A stretch of DNA of 42,199 nt from CAWUKV01 sp963923025 (lineage in GTDB: Bacteria; Cyanobacteriota; Cyanobacteriia; Phormidesmidales; Phormidesmidaceae): assembly GCA_963923025.1 (NCBI GenBank), contig CAWUKV010000014.1, positions 1 to 42,199 on the forward strand, written 5' to 3'. The position numbers were made by a program, and so were the translations under genes. Below, in pieces: positions 1 to 8,189 of this stretch. The first letter of the stretch is position 1, and every line of letters starts with the position of its first letter. Under the pieces are notes generated by a model. That model was not told where the DNA came from. It searched no databases and saw nothing but the letters and a program-made list of their open reading frames with translations.

Positions 1-1
1 C

Positions 2-211
2 AACATGCCACGGATGGATGGGTTTGAGTTTCTGGCTGCGCTCCGCAACGATCCAGATCTGTGCGACCTGCCGGTTGTCGTGATGACGACGTCAACGGCT
101 CCTGAAGACTATGAGAAGGTCCAGCAGTACGGCGTTGTCGAGTACCTTCCCAAGCATTGCCTGTCGGCAGATTGCAAAGAAATTCTGAACGTTATTGACC
201 GGTTAAACTAA
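2..211 (+). CDS. Response regulator receiver domain, C-terminal part (5' truncated by window edge)
   Basis: This is the last 69 or so codons of a CheY-like receiver. The visible start NMPRMDGFEFL is the segment that follows the phospho-accepting aspartate, which lies outside the window. VVVMTTS carries the conserved Thr/Ser of beta-4, and EYLPK carries the conserved Lys before the last helix. The frame is open to the left edge, so the gene starts upstream. No output domain follows: the protein ends about 20 residues after the Lys, which fits a single-domain regulator of the type that partners cyanobacterial hybrid or phytochrome kinases. The next gene is convergent, so no operon partner is visible. 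A slightly unusual feature is Val-Val in place of the usual Ala after Tyr-Gly. The family is certain; the pathway is unknown. Confidence 0.85.
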   Translation, partial: NMPRMDGFEFLAALRNDPDLCDLPVVVMTTSTAPEDYEKVQQYGVVEYLPKHCLSADCKEILNVIDRLN

Positions 212-398
212 GCCTGGCAATCACTAGCTTGTTAGGGCAGGCTGCTGGTTGCATCACAGTCTCACTCAACAGAACAAGCACTGTGGGACTTTAGGCTCCA
301 GTAACGACGGCTGTGACCTTGCAACTCGACGAATGCAATATTGCATGGTTCAAGCTGCTACGGCTGTGATGATGTCTATGTACTGTCGTTTACGCCAT

Positions 399-414
399 AC
401 GCCACTGGCGTTTT
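399..414 (+). terminator. Weak hairpin plus T-run between convergent genes
   Basis: ACGCC, a 3-base loop ACT, then GGCGT running into TTTT. The stem is only 5 bp, so it is a marginal terminator. It lies about 190 bases after the response-regulator stop, in the 258-base gap before the convergent TPR gene. Nothing else recognisable was seen in that gap. Confidence 0.25.
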
Positions 415-469
415 AACTAAGTCACCAACGTGCCCGTGCTTTCTAGGCGTGCGTTCTGGAGTAGCGTTC

Positions 470-2848
470 TTAGCTAACCTGAGCTGTGGCTCGCACCGGT
501 TCGTTTTGGGATAACCGTTCGAGGGTCCGCATCACCTGGGTGAGGTTGTTCACCTCCCCAGTGGCTCTGAGTAGACGGGCCGCTACCTCTAGGTCGGCTA
601 CCGCACGGCGGGTATCTCCTTGCTTCTGATAGGCTGCGCCGCGATAGCAGTAGGGCAACGCCAGGTTAGGGCTCAGCTCTATAGCACTGCCGAAATCAGC
701 AATCGCCTGTGTGGTATCTCCCAAGGCCTGTGCCGCCTGCCCCCGATAGAAGTAGGCAATGGCCGAGCGGGGATGGAGCGCAATCGCTTCGGATAGGTCT
801 AGCATTGCCCCGCCAGCATCGTCCTGTTCCATGCGCAGCAAGCCACGATTGCAGTAGGACACAAACAAATGGCTGTCGAGGTTGATCGCCTGGTTGAAGT
901 CGCTGAGGGCCTTGTCGAACTCGCCCATGTCTGCCCAGGCTAGCCCACGGTTGTTGTAGGCGACGGCATGGGTGGGGTCGAGTTCAAGTACCTGGCTGTA
1001 GTCTGCGATCGCACCCGGCTGATCGCGTAGGTCATAGCGCGTTGTCCCTCGGTTGAAGTAGGCGTCCCCATCTTGAGGATCCAGGCTGGGTGTGTCGAAC
1101 CGGCGGATGAGATGTTGGATTACCTCAGCGTTAGCCGTTTTGAGCTTGAGGTTGACGTTAGGAAACACGCTGGTTTGGGTTTGCAGCGACTGTACGCCGA
1201 CAATGGCAAAGGTGCGATCGCACACCAGGAAATTTTCCTTGGTGCCCAATACCTTGAACTTGAATAGGTTGGGGTAAGCCTGCTTCAGCGGGAGCAGAAG
1301 GTTGAGCGCCGTCTTCAGGCGGCGACGCTGTTCGCTAGAATCGCCCCAACGCTGGTTGATGCTCTGTAGCAGCCGCCCAGTAGGCTCGGTCTCCACGTGA
1401 CACCAGCCAATTTCAAGCTTGCACTTACGCTCTAGCACCTGACGAAAGCGGGTGATCATCTCGTCGTTGAGTTCAACGTCGTCTGCCCAGGGCCAGACCA
1501 GCAGCAGGCGTTTGCGGGCCTGAAGCAGGGCTTGGTCGAGTGCCTTACGACTACTGGACTTGGTCACTGGCCCTTCGGCGTCGTTCTCAGTGGGAAAGTC
1601 CAGAATCCACTGAGCCTCGCCACCCACTGCTGTCGAATGGGGCGTTTGCTCGGTCCATTGCGCAATGGTCTGGGTAACGCCGCCGAGCTGTTCTTCAGTT
1701 TTGTCTAGCCGAGACTGCAGGCATGCCATTTGTCGGTCCATGGCGGCAGCATCCAGCACTTCGGGCAGCTGGTTGAGCTGCTGATGGAGCTCGTTGTGCT
1801 GGCCTTCGAGCTTGTGCGTCAGCTGGTTGAGCTTGCCCAGCTGAAGTCGGAAACTGCTGAGGTAGTTAACGACCGCCTGGTTGATGGTGGCTTCTACTGT
1901 GGGTGTAAGGCTGTTGTTATTTTCTGTGGCAGTGGTCAGCGCCTTTTCTAGACTGCTGAGTCCCTCGGTCATTTGCGATAGGGTTTCGTCTACGGCAGCG
2001 GCAGTGGTAGCGACTGGTGCGGGCTCTGGCACGGCAGGCAGCCCCTGGACCGTTTGGCGCAGCTGACGGTGCTGATCGCGCAGTTCCTGGAAGCTGCGAT
2101 TGAGTTCTAGAAATTCGGGCCGGGGCACCATTTCTGATACCGTTTTGATCAGTTCGCGTACCTCCTCCTTGAGGAAGGATGGGTTGCCCTGGAGGGGCAG
2201 CTGACGGATACGCCGCTCGATGTGCTGAATTTTGTCGCGAAGACCGGCATAGCTGGTCTTGGTGTCGTTACTAAACGCTTCCAGGTTGACCCGGATCTGC
2301 ATCATCTCGGTTTTCAGCTGAGCAATATCTGTTTCAGTGGCTTCCAGGCGGTTCACACTAGACAGCTGCTGCATCTGCGAGCTGATGTTATTGATGGAGG
2401 CGCACAGGTAGGTGTACTGATCCTGCAACTGCACCACGTCCTGGTACACCAGGCTCAGGTCGGGTGTTTCAATTTCTTCGATTTGCTTTTCGAGCTGCTG
2501 ACGAGTCTGCTCTAGCGCCTTGGAAAAGCGCGTTACGGCCTGCTCATTTTGCGCAATGATAGAGCGCTGAAAGCCGGTTAACAGTTCTGGCGTGGGCAGT
2601 TCGGCCACCTGATCTTGCAGCGTTTCAAAGTCAGCGGCTAGTTTGCCTGCGGTGGCTTTGGTGGCGCTTTCATGACTGTTTAGCTGCTGCTCCAACCGCT
2701 GCCGGTTGACTAGACCCAGGGCTGCCAATAGCGATAGCGGCGCTGACGCCAAAATCATTTGCTGAGTAGCAACGCCAGCCACGGTACCCGCCCCAGCGCC
2801 CAGTAGTAGTGCGTATTCTGTTAAATCGAGCCAACGATGCTTTTTCAA
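470..2848 (-). CDS. Membrane-anchored coiled-coil / degraded PLD-like / TPR protein
   Basis: A 792-residue protein with four parts. Residues about 12-47 hold one or two hydrophobic segments that should anchor it in a membrane. Residues about 50-400 are Gln/Glu/Leu-rich and strongly coiled-coil. Residues about 415-580 resemble one phospholipase-D-type half-domain: KENFLVCDRTFAIVG lines up with an HxK(x)4D...G motif, but the His and Lys positions are Lys and Asn, so only the Asp remains and catalysis is unlikely. Residues about 595-775 are five tandem TPRs (the AYFNRG, AYNNRG, SYCNRG, AYFYRG and PYCYRG units). The start is TTG, preceded by AGGGA, followed by MKKHRW; no closer ATG keeps the hydrophobic segment intact. 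It probably acts as a membrane scaffold. The function is not known, and it shares no operon with its neighbours. Confidence 0.8.
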   Translation of the reverse strand: MKKHRWLDLTEYALLLGAGAGTVAGVATQQMILASAPLSLLAALGLVNRQRLEQQLNSHESATKATAGKLAADFETLQDQVAELPTPELLTGFQRSIIAQNEQAVTRFSKALEQTRQQLEKQIEEIETPDLSLVYQDVVQLQDQYTYLCASINNISSQMQQLSSVNRLEATETDIAQLKTEMMQIRVNLEAFSNDTKTSYAGLRDKIQHIERRIRQLPLQGNPSFLKEEVRELIKTVSEMVPRPEFLELNRSFQELRDQHRQLRQTVQGLPAVPEPAPVATTAAAVDETLSQMTEGLSSLEKALTTATENNNSLTPTVEATINQAVVNYLSSFRLQLGKLNQLTHKLEGQHNELHQQLNQLPEVLDAAAMDRQMACLQSRLDKTEEQLGGVTQTIAQWTEQTPHSTAVGGEAQWILDFPTENDAEGPVTKSSSRKALDQALLQARKRLLLVWPWADDVELNDEMITRFRQVLERKCKLEIGWCHVETEPTGRLLQSINQRWGDSSEQRRRLKTALNLLLPLKQAYPNLFKFKVLGTKENFLVCDRTFAIVGVQSLQTQTSVFPNVNLKLKTANAEVIQHLIRRFDTPSLDPQDGDAYFNRGTTRYDLRDQPGAIADYSQVLELDPTHAVAYNNRGLAWADMGEFDKALSDFNQAINLDSHLFVSYCNRGLLRMEQDDAGGAMLDLSEAIALHPRSAIAYFYRGQAAQALGDTTQAIADFGSAIELSPNLALPYCYRGAAYQKQGDTRRAVADLEVAARLLRATGEVNNLTQVMRTLERLSQNEPVRATAQVS

Positions 2849-3255
2849 AACAGTCCCTGGAATGCAGCTTAAACAAATCAGTGTGTTAAAACCTTTGACA
2901 GCTCAGTTCCCGCAATAAGTTGCGGCTGAGTCCATCGCTTATTTTTGTCTTCACATCGGATGTTGGCGGATCAGGACATTCAATCCGAGTTTAGGTATCT
3001 TTATTTACTTTAGTTGTATCCGTATAGATACGTAACTTGAGGTTCAGTCCCTGATTTTTTAAGACTTTCGTGGCCTAATCAAGAAAATTAAGCATTCTGC
3101 AAAGATTGAGGCATTGAATTATAAAGCACCTTCAAATAGGAAATACTGTCGGTAAATACATACAATTGCGATGGCTCTGCTGGCGTTGAGAGGTCGGGTT
3201 CTTAGGTTGAGGGCGATAAAATAAGATATGGCGTAAAGTAGGCAGCGTTAGACAC
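2849..3255. other. 407-base intergenic region between divergent genes, with a bulged hairpin
   Basis: This region must hold the promoters of the leftward TPR gene and the rightward VOC gene. It is AT-richer than the flanks. One structured element is visible at 2902-2930: CTCAG and CTGAG flank CCGCAA-TAAG-TTGCGG, giving an 11-bp stem with a 3-base bulge. A TTGACA hexamer sits at 2894-2899 on the plus strand, but I see no well-spaced -10. No small ORF or RNA gene was recognised. Confidence 0.5.
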
Positions 3256-3648
3256 ATGGAACTGAAGCGGATTGGGCATGTTGCAATTTGCGTAGAAGAT
3301 ATTGCAGCTGCGGCTGAGTTTTATCAGGGCTTGGGTATGCAGCTGGTCTGGCAGGATGCGGACTGGGCCTACCTAAAAGCTGGAAAAGACGGTCTGGCCC
3401 TGCTGAGCCCCAGCTACGAGCAGGCTGGCCCCCACTTTGGTTTTGTCTTTAGCGATCGCGCCACCGTTGACACCGCCTACGACCAGCTCAAAGCCCAAGG
3501 CGTCAAGGTCACCGATATCCACGAACACCGCGACGGTACCGCCTCTTTCTATGGGCGCGACCCCTTCGGTAACTGGTTTGAGTATCTATATGAGCCCGAT
3601 GAAACGGCTCCTGTAAAATCGACCTCCTCCGAAGCAGTCGTCGCCTGA
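3256..3648 (+). CDS. VOC-superfamily (glyoxalase/dioxygenase fold) protein
   Basis: A 130-residue single-module vicinal-oxygen-chelate protein. It opens with KRIGHVAICVEDI, whose His is the usual first metal ligand, followed by AAEFYQGLGMQLVW, the typical FYxxLG helix. GPHFGFVF carries a second His, and DPFGNWFEYLYE ends with the Glu that is normally the last ligand. The size fits the glyoxalase I-like family. VOC members include lactoylglutathione lyases, ring-cleaving dioxygenases and antibiotic-binding proteins, so the substrate cannot be named. The last 15 residues are a Ser/Val/Ala-rich tail beyond the domain. An MNT nucleotidyltransferase gene follows after 19 bases in the same direction and may be cotranscribed, although no functional link is evident. 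Confidence 0.8.
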   Translation: MELKRIGHVAICVEDIAAAAEFYQGLGMQLVWQDADWAYLKAGKDGLALLSPSYEQAGPHFGFVFSDRATVDTAYDQLKAQGVKVTDIHEHRDGTASFYGRDPFGNWFEYLYEPDETAPVKSTSSEAVVA

Positions 3649-3667
3649 AGACGACAGTCATCTCGTT

Positions 3668-4075
3668 ATGTCACCGCAGACGTCTTCACAATTTCAACCC
3701 GTAGCAGGAGCCAGTCTGGCTCCCGAGACGCCTCAGTACCGGCGCAACATTGAGCTGCCGTTGCCGAGTATTACCAAGTTTTGTCATCAGTGGGCTGTGA
3801 CGGAGTTCGCGCTTTTTGGCTCGGTGCTGAGGGAAGACTTTCGCCCAGACAGCGACATTGATGTGATAGTTGATCTAGATAAATCAGCCAAACACCATAC
3901 GCTACTCGATCTGGCAGCAATGCAGTCAGAACTAGAAACCCTGTTTGCTCGAAAGGTCGATATCGTCACAAAGCGTAGTTTAGAAAGAAGCCATAACCCA
4001 GCACGCCGGGACCACATACTCAACTCGCGTGTTGTTATATACAACACAACTGATAGCCTCACAAAGAGAGATTGA
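3668..4075 (+). CDS. MNT-type minimal nucleotidyltransferase (MntA-like antitoxin), apparently orphaned
   Basis: A 135-residue protein with an intact MNT signature: GS followed by ten residues and DID (GSVLREDFRPDSDIDVIV), plus a later Asp in KVDIVTK as third acidic ligand. In characterised MntA-HepT (MNT-HEPN) systems, MntA adds AMP to a tyrosine of the HepT RNase to silence it. The catalytic residues here look functional. About 40 residues precede the domain, longer than usual. The partner gene downstream (4053-4325) is interrupted by stop codons, so this antitoxin-like enzyme seems to have lost its toxin. It could be a relic, or it may act on another HEPN protein elsewhere. The end of the gene overlaps the start of the decayed partner, as in intact pairs. 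Confidence 0.85.
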   Translation: MSPQTSSQFQPVAGASLAPETPQYRRNIELPLPSITKFCHQWAVTEFALFGSVLREDFRPDSDIDVIVDLDKSAKHHTLLDLAAMQSELETLFARKVDIVTKRSLERSHNPARRDHILNSRVVIYNTTDSLTKRD

Positions 4076-4325
4076 CGCACTCAGAGATATGATCGTGGCT
4101 GGTTATCGCTCCATCAGACACGCAGAGGATGTTTCAGAGGCCGAGTTCTACGATAGCGAGCTACACTAAGATGCCATTATTCGAGCTGTAGAGCTGATCG
4201 GGGAGGCTGCCACTCGTATTTCCTCGTCAACGCGAGCGGCAATTCCTGATATTCCCTGGAAGCAGGTTGTTGGAATGCGCAACATCGTTATCCATATGGC
4301 TAATGCTGACGATGCTGACGATTAG
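4053..4325 (+). pseudogene. Decayed HepT-like (HEPN/DUF86) toxin gene
   Basis: One reading frame gives REIDALRDMIVAGYRSIRH, then a TAA at 4167-4169, then DAIIRAVELIGEAATRI, IPDIPWKQVVGMRNIVIH and a TAG at 4323-4325. These are the core blocks of HepT (DUF86). The TAA falls where the family normally has Gln before DAVIR, so it is one C-to-T change from CAA. In the RX4HXY active motif Arg and His survive (RNIVIH), but the Tyr position is Ala. A 9-bp tandem duplication GCTGACGAT (4305-4322) directly follows. No good start codon remains in frame; ATA at 4053 sits where the ATG is expected. The usual C-terminal helix is missing, and pcrA ends 20 bases downstream. Loss of the toxin is clear; the order of events is inferred. 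Confidence 0.8.
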
Positions 4326-4345
4326 ATTTTCAGCTTGCAAAAGCA

Positions 4346-6703
4346 TCACTCGACGCGCGTAATTTCAGCCACACGTGGATCGACGATCTTTTTACCCAAT
4401 CCAGGAAAGTGAATGGCGAGGCAAATTTTGTTGCCCGCGCCGAAGATGTGGGTGATTTTGCCTTCTCCAAAGGAGCCGTGGACCACTTTTTCGCCTACCT
4501 CCCAGTCGTCCTCGTGGGTGCCGGGTTTGTTGGTTTTAGGCTGGGGGTTGCGGAGCTTGGCTTCGCGGACGGTACTAGTCCAGCGTTCGGGTAGGGCCGT
4601 TGCCACGTTAGAGAGAATGCTGTCGCGGGGGAGTTCGCTGAGGAACTGGGAAGGCGTGGCCAGCTCTCGCATGGAGCCGTAACGGCGACGTTCGCGGGCA
4701 TAGGTAATGAACAGCCGCTCTTGGGCGCGGGTAATGCCGACGTAACAAAGGCGGCGTTCCTCTTCTAGGGCAGCGGCGTCATCTTGGGAGCGGAAGCTGG
4801 GGAAAAGCCCTTCTTCTAACCCGACTAAGAAGACCACGGGAAACTCTAGCCCCTTAGAGGCATGCAGGGTCATTAGCGAGACGGCGTTGTCGCCCTTGTC
4901 GTCTTCGCTATCAGAGCTTAGGGAGGCGTTAGCCAAAAAGGTGAGTAGCGTAGCGTTTTCGTTCTCTTCTTCGAATTGGAGAACGGCGCTGTACAGTTCC
5001 TGAACGTTTTGAATTCGGTCCAGGTCGTCGTCGGTGCCCTTGTCTTTCAGCGCCTGGATGTAACCCGTATCTTCAATCACCTGTTGCACCAGCTCAGACG
5101 CAGAGGTGGTTTCGACCTTCTCTTTCCAGTCTTTGACCATGCGGGCAAAGCTGACCACGCCCTTAGACGAGCGGCCTGCCAACGTCTTTGCTGAAGTCTC
5201 ATCGGAGATGATCTCCCACAGGGGGGTGCCCAGCTCAATCGCAGCCTTTTCTAGATTCTCGATGGTGGTTTTGCCAATGCCGCGTCGAGGGGTGTTGATG
5301 ATGCGCTTGAGGCTGACGGTGTCAGCCGGGTTTGCCACCAGCCGCAGGTAAGCCAAAACGTCTTTAATTTCGCGCCGGTCGTAGAATCGCAGGCCGCCCA
5401 CCACCTTGTGAGGGATGCTGTAGCGGGTTAGCACTTCCTCGAAGGAGCGGGACTGAGCATTGGTACGGTAAAGAATGGCAAAGTCGCGCCACTGGAGGGT
5501 GGGGTGGTCGTGCTCCATGCCACGAATTTGGCCGACCACATACTCGGCTTCGACGCTTTCATCTTCGGCCCGGTAGCAAAAAATGGCCTCGCCCTCGTCG
5601 CGGGTGGCCCGCAGCACCTTGTCGATACGCTCGGTATTGTTTTCGATCAGGTAGTTGGCCGCATCCAGAATATTGGAGGTGGAGCGGTAGTTGTCCTCCA
5701 GCTTGATCATGCTGCGCGTATCGTCGTCGGGCAGGCCGTCGCCAAAATCGGTCTGGAAGCCCATGAGAATGGTGAAGTCGGCACTGCGGAACGAGTAGAT
5801 CGACTGGTCGGCATCGCCTACGACAAACACCGAACGGTGGTTCCAGTCGTTGAAGCTCTTGGGCGACTCGCCGTTGGTGACCAGCATGCGTACTAGGTCG
5901 TATTGTGTCCGGTTAGTGTCCTGGTACTCGTCGACTAAGATGTGGCGAAACCGATTGTGCCAATAGCCCAAAACCTGCTCGTTTTGGCGGAAGAGTCGGA
6001 CGGGAATCCAGATTAGGTCGTCAAAGTCTAGGGCATTATTTTCAGCCAGCGCTGTCTGGTACTGGCGATACACCTCGGCGATGGTACGTCCTTTGAAGTT
6101 GGGATTCTCTTTTTCGTACTCGTCTGGGTCGAAGCCCTGGTTTTTGGCGTTGCTGATGGCGTAGCGAACGGAACGGGGGTTGAATTTCTTGTCGTCCAGG
6201 TTCATGCGGCTGACGACAATGGTTTTGATCAGACTCTGGGCATCGGATTCGTCGAAGATGCTAAAGGCGCGGGTCCACTTGTGCCCCGCAGAACTGCGGT
6301 ACTTTTCAATGTCGAACCGCAAAATGCGCGAGCATAGGGCATGGAAGGTGCCAATCCACAGCTCTTTAATAAACGTCTTATACACAAACGAGCGGAGCTT
6401 GGTCTGGTCGTACTCGCTCAGCATGTGCAGCGGCTTTTGGTAGCGGGCGATCGCTTCCTGATCGGCAAACAGCTTTTCGATCCGCTCCTTCATCTCTTTG
6501 GCGGCTTTGTTGGTGAAGGTCACCGCCAGAATGTTCTCAGGATCTACCCGGTGGTTGAGAATCAGGTTGGCAATTCGAAAGGTGAGCGCCCGCGTTTTGC
6601 CTGACCCGGCCCCGGCCACCACCAGCATGGGACCACAGAAATGTTCGACCGCCTGGCGTTGAGCTGGGTTGAGCTGGTCGAGAAAATCAACAGTAGTGGG
6701 CAT
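4346..6703 (-). CDS. pcrA: ATP-dependent DNA helicase PcrA/UvrD (superfamily 1A)
   Basis: A 785-residue helicase with all SF1 motifs in order: Q-motif LNPAQRQAVEH, Walker A AGAGSGKT (Lys36), TFTNKAAKEM, Walker B DEYQDTN, GDADQSIYSFR, the NYRST block, LMTLHASKGLEFPVVF and VGITRAQERL. The last 50 residues (WEVGEKVVHGSFGEGKI and onward) form the Tudor-like module that in Gram-positive PcrA contacts RNA polymerase. The protein is a 3'-to-5' translocase expected to act in nucleotide excision repair, mismatch repair and transcription-replication conflicts. Length matches the family, and ATG is followed directly by the Q-motif region. It is transcribed alone: a secreted-protein gene lies upstream in the same direction with a 52-base gap. 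UvrD and PcrA names are used interchangeably for cyanobacterial members. Confidence 0.95.
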   Translation of the reverse strand: MPTTVDFLDQLNPAQRQAVEHFCGPMLVVAGAGSGKTRALTFRIANLILNHRVDPENILAVTFTNKAAKEMKERIEKLFADQEAIARYQKPLHMLSEYDQTKLRSFVYKTFIKELWIGTFHALCSRILRFDIEKYRSSAGHKWTRAFSIFDESDAQSLIKTIVVSRMNLDDKKFNPRSVRYAISNAKNQGFDPDEYEKENPNFKGRTIAEVYRQYQTALAENNALDFDDLIWIPVRLFRQNEQVLGYWHNRFRHILVDEYQDTNRTQYDLVRMLVTNGESPKSFNDWNHRSVFVVGDADQSIYSFRSADFTILMGFQTDFGDGLPDDDTRSMIKLEDNYRSTSNILDAANYLIENNTERIDKVLRATRDEGEAIFCYRAEDESVEAEYVVGQIRGMEHDHPTLQWRDFAILYRTNAQSRSFEEVLTRYSIPHKVVGGLRFYDRREIKDVLAYLRLVANPADTVSLKRIINTPRRGIGKTTIENLEKAAIELGTPLWEIISDETSAKTLAGRSSKGVVSFARMVKDWKEKVETTSASELVQQVIEDTGYIQALKDKGTDDDLDRIQNVQELYSAVLQFEEENENATLLTFLANASLSSDSEDDKGDNAVSLMTLHASKGLEFPVVFLVGLEEGLFPSFRSQDDAAALEEERRLCYVGITRAQERLFITYARERRRYGSMRELATPSQFLSELPRDSILSNVATALPERWTSTVREAKLRNPQPKTNKPGTHEDDWEVGEKVVHGSFGEGKITHIFGAGNKICLAIHFPGLGKKIVDPRVAEITRVE

Positions 6704-6755
6704 AGGTTAGGCGTTGGGTGGGAGCGGGTAGATGGTTTTAGGAGAAGATGATGTG

Positions 6756-7367
6756 TCAGTCGGTGGGGGCAAGGGATTCAGCTGAGTCGGCAGGGCCGGG
6801 CTGGCGATCGCACCGTTCCTCTTGCACAGGTACCCAGTCGGTGCCGTTGAGCTGGGCCAAAAATACACTGGTGAACTGGTCTTCGGACACCTGCGTTACC
6901 GTACCCTCCAGGGGCAGAACTCGGTCAGGGCGGACCATTTCGCCCTCCCAAAACAGCTCGCCGTCTCGCCAGCCGTTTGATTCTAGCCCCAGGTAGTTGC
7001 CTTCGGCGGTGAGGACAAATCGAAAGAGTGCGCCCGTGGCCGCATCGTGGCCCATTACCTCGGTCGTTAGCGCTGCACCCGCCGTTGCGTCATGGGTCGA
7101 GATGGCGCCACCCTCAAACCAAAAGTCCTGCAACGTTCGCTCAACCGTCCAATCAAACGTGACATCCCGAATTTGGCAGGACCAAGTGCCTTCGAAGTAG
7201 GTTAAATCTTCAAGGTAAGGGCTGGGTGTTGCTCTCGGTTGCGCGATCGCGGGGTGGGCAATCCCAAGTCCAGCAGCCGTCAGCAACAGCCCTAGACCTA
7301 ACCCACCAATGTGTTGAGTAGGGGAGTCCATCATCAAAAACTTGGAATCAGCTGGCAGTGCTTTCAT
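6756..7367 (-). CDS. Putative secreted DUF1579-like protein
   Basis: A 203-residue protein whose N-terminus contains GLGLGLLLTAAGLGIAHPAIAQ, a signal peptide with an AxA-type cleavage site near residue 43. Translation may start at either of two Met codons around residues 12-13, which would give a more standard signal length. The mature part has EDLTYFEGTWSC near its start, then alternating beta strands, which resembles the beta-barrel-like DUF1579 group whose members often begin with a GxW block. No catalytic motif is seen. The gene lies 52 bases upstream of pcrA in the same direction and only 46 bases from the divergent tadA start, so the two divergent promoters must share a very short space. 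The function is unknown. Confidence 0.65.
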   Translation of the reverse strand: MKALPADSKFLMMDSPTQHIGGLGLGLLLTAAGLGIAHPAIAQPRATPSPYLEDLTYFEGTWSCQIRDVTFDWTVERTLQDFWFEGGAISTHDATAGAALTTEVMGHDAATGALFRFVLTAEGNYLGLESNGWRDGELFWEGEMVRPDRVLPLEGTVTQVSEDQFTSVFLAQLNGTDWVPVQEERCDRQPGPADSAESLAPTD

Positions 7368-7413
7368 ACTATAAGGTTCCTATTGTCACGGGTATTAAGA
7401 ATGCCTTTTGAGC

Positions 7414-7938
7414 ATGCCGTTTGATCTGCCCCCGCTAGAGCCGGTAACTGAGCCCGAGTTAACGCACCACCGCTGGATGGTACGGGCTTTAGCACTGGCT
7501 GAGACGGCTGGTGAGGCTGGCGATGTGCCAGTCGGCGCGGTGGTTGTCGGGCCGGATCAAACCGTGCTGGCTGAAGCAGCAAACCGACGAGAGCGGGATC
7601 AGGACCCCACCGCCCATGCCGAGATTTTGGCCCTGCGGCAGGCAGGGCAACAGCTGGGCAACTGGCACCTGAATGACTGCACGCTCTATGTCACCCTAGA
7701 GCCCTGCCCCATGTGCGCCGGAGCTGTGATCAACGCACGGTTGGGACTGCTGGTGTACGGCCTGAGCGACTACAAATCGGGGGCCGTGCGATCGGTGCTG
7801 AACGTGCCTGACAGTGCAGCATCGTTTCACCGGCTAGCCGTCGTCTCTGGTGTTTTAGAGGAGCCCTGCAAGCAGCAGCTGCAGGGCTGGTTCCGTCGTC
7901 GCCGAGCTGAAAACCGCCGAATGGCGGATCAGTCTTGA
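7414..7938 (+). CDS. tadA: tRNA-specific adenosine deaminase TadA
   Basis: The product deaminates A34 of tRNA-Arg(ACG) to inosine. It is a zinc cytidine-deaminase-fold enzyme: TAHAEILAL supplies the zinc His and the proton-shuttle Glu, and LEPCPMCAGA supplies the two zinc Cys (PCxxC). DVPVGAVVV and the closing helices fit bacterial TadA, and the length of about 174 residues is normal. A TTG six bases upstream is also in frame, but ATG at 7414 starts MPFDLPPLEP and is preferred. The RRRRAEN tail is basic, consistent with tRNA contact. The gene is divergent from the secreted-protein gene. The assignment is firm; closely related guanine deaminases lack this motif context. Confidence 0.92.
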   Translation: MPFDLPPLEPVTEPELTHHRWMVRALALAETAGEAGDVPVGAVVVGPDQTVLAEAANRRERDQDPTAHAEILALRQAGQQLGNWHLNDCTLYVTLEPCPMCAGAVINARLGLLVYGLSDYKSGAVRSVLNVPDSAASFHRLAVVSGVLEEPCKQQLQGWFRRRRAENRRMADQS

Positions 7939-8144
7939 TATGGGCATGTTAGAGAATGAAGCATTGGGCCCAGCATGAAAACTACGGCATTGGTCCGTCA
8001 TGCAGACAGGCTTCTATCTGAGTGTTTGCCACAAAACTTAACACTGCATACAATCAGTTTGATTACCTAGATATTGGCCAACCCTGAAAGTGTCATTCTA
8101 GCTTGTCATTTCTGGGTTTTAGCCCCGTATTCTAGGGCGAAGCG

Positions 8145-8163
8145 GCGGCTAAGGGATAGCCGC
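8145..8163 (+). other. Small hairpin upstream of plsC
   Basis: GCGGCT, a 7-base loop, AGCCGC. It lies 27 bases before the acyltransferase start, so it would sit in the leader and could influence translation. There is no T-run, so it is not a terminator. Confidence 0.3.
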
Positions 8164-8189
8164 AAATAGGGTCCATTCTGCTGGTTTAC

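Noticed and set aside
2894..2899. A promoter built on TTGACA
   Set aside because: No -10 hexamer is found at 16-18 bases.
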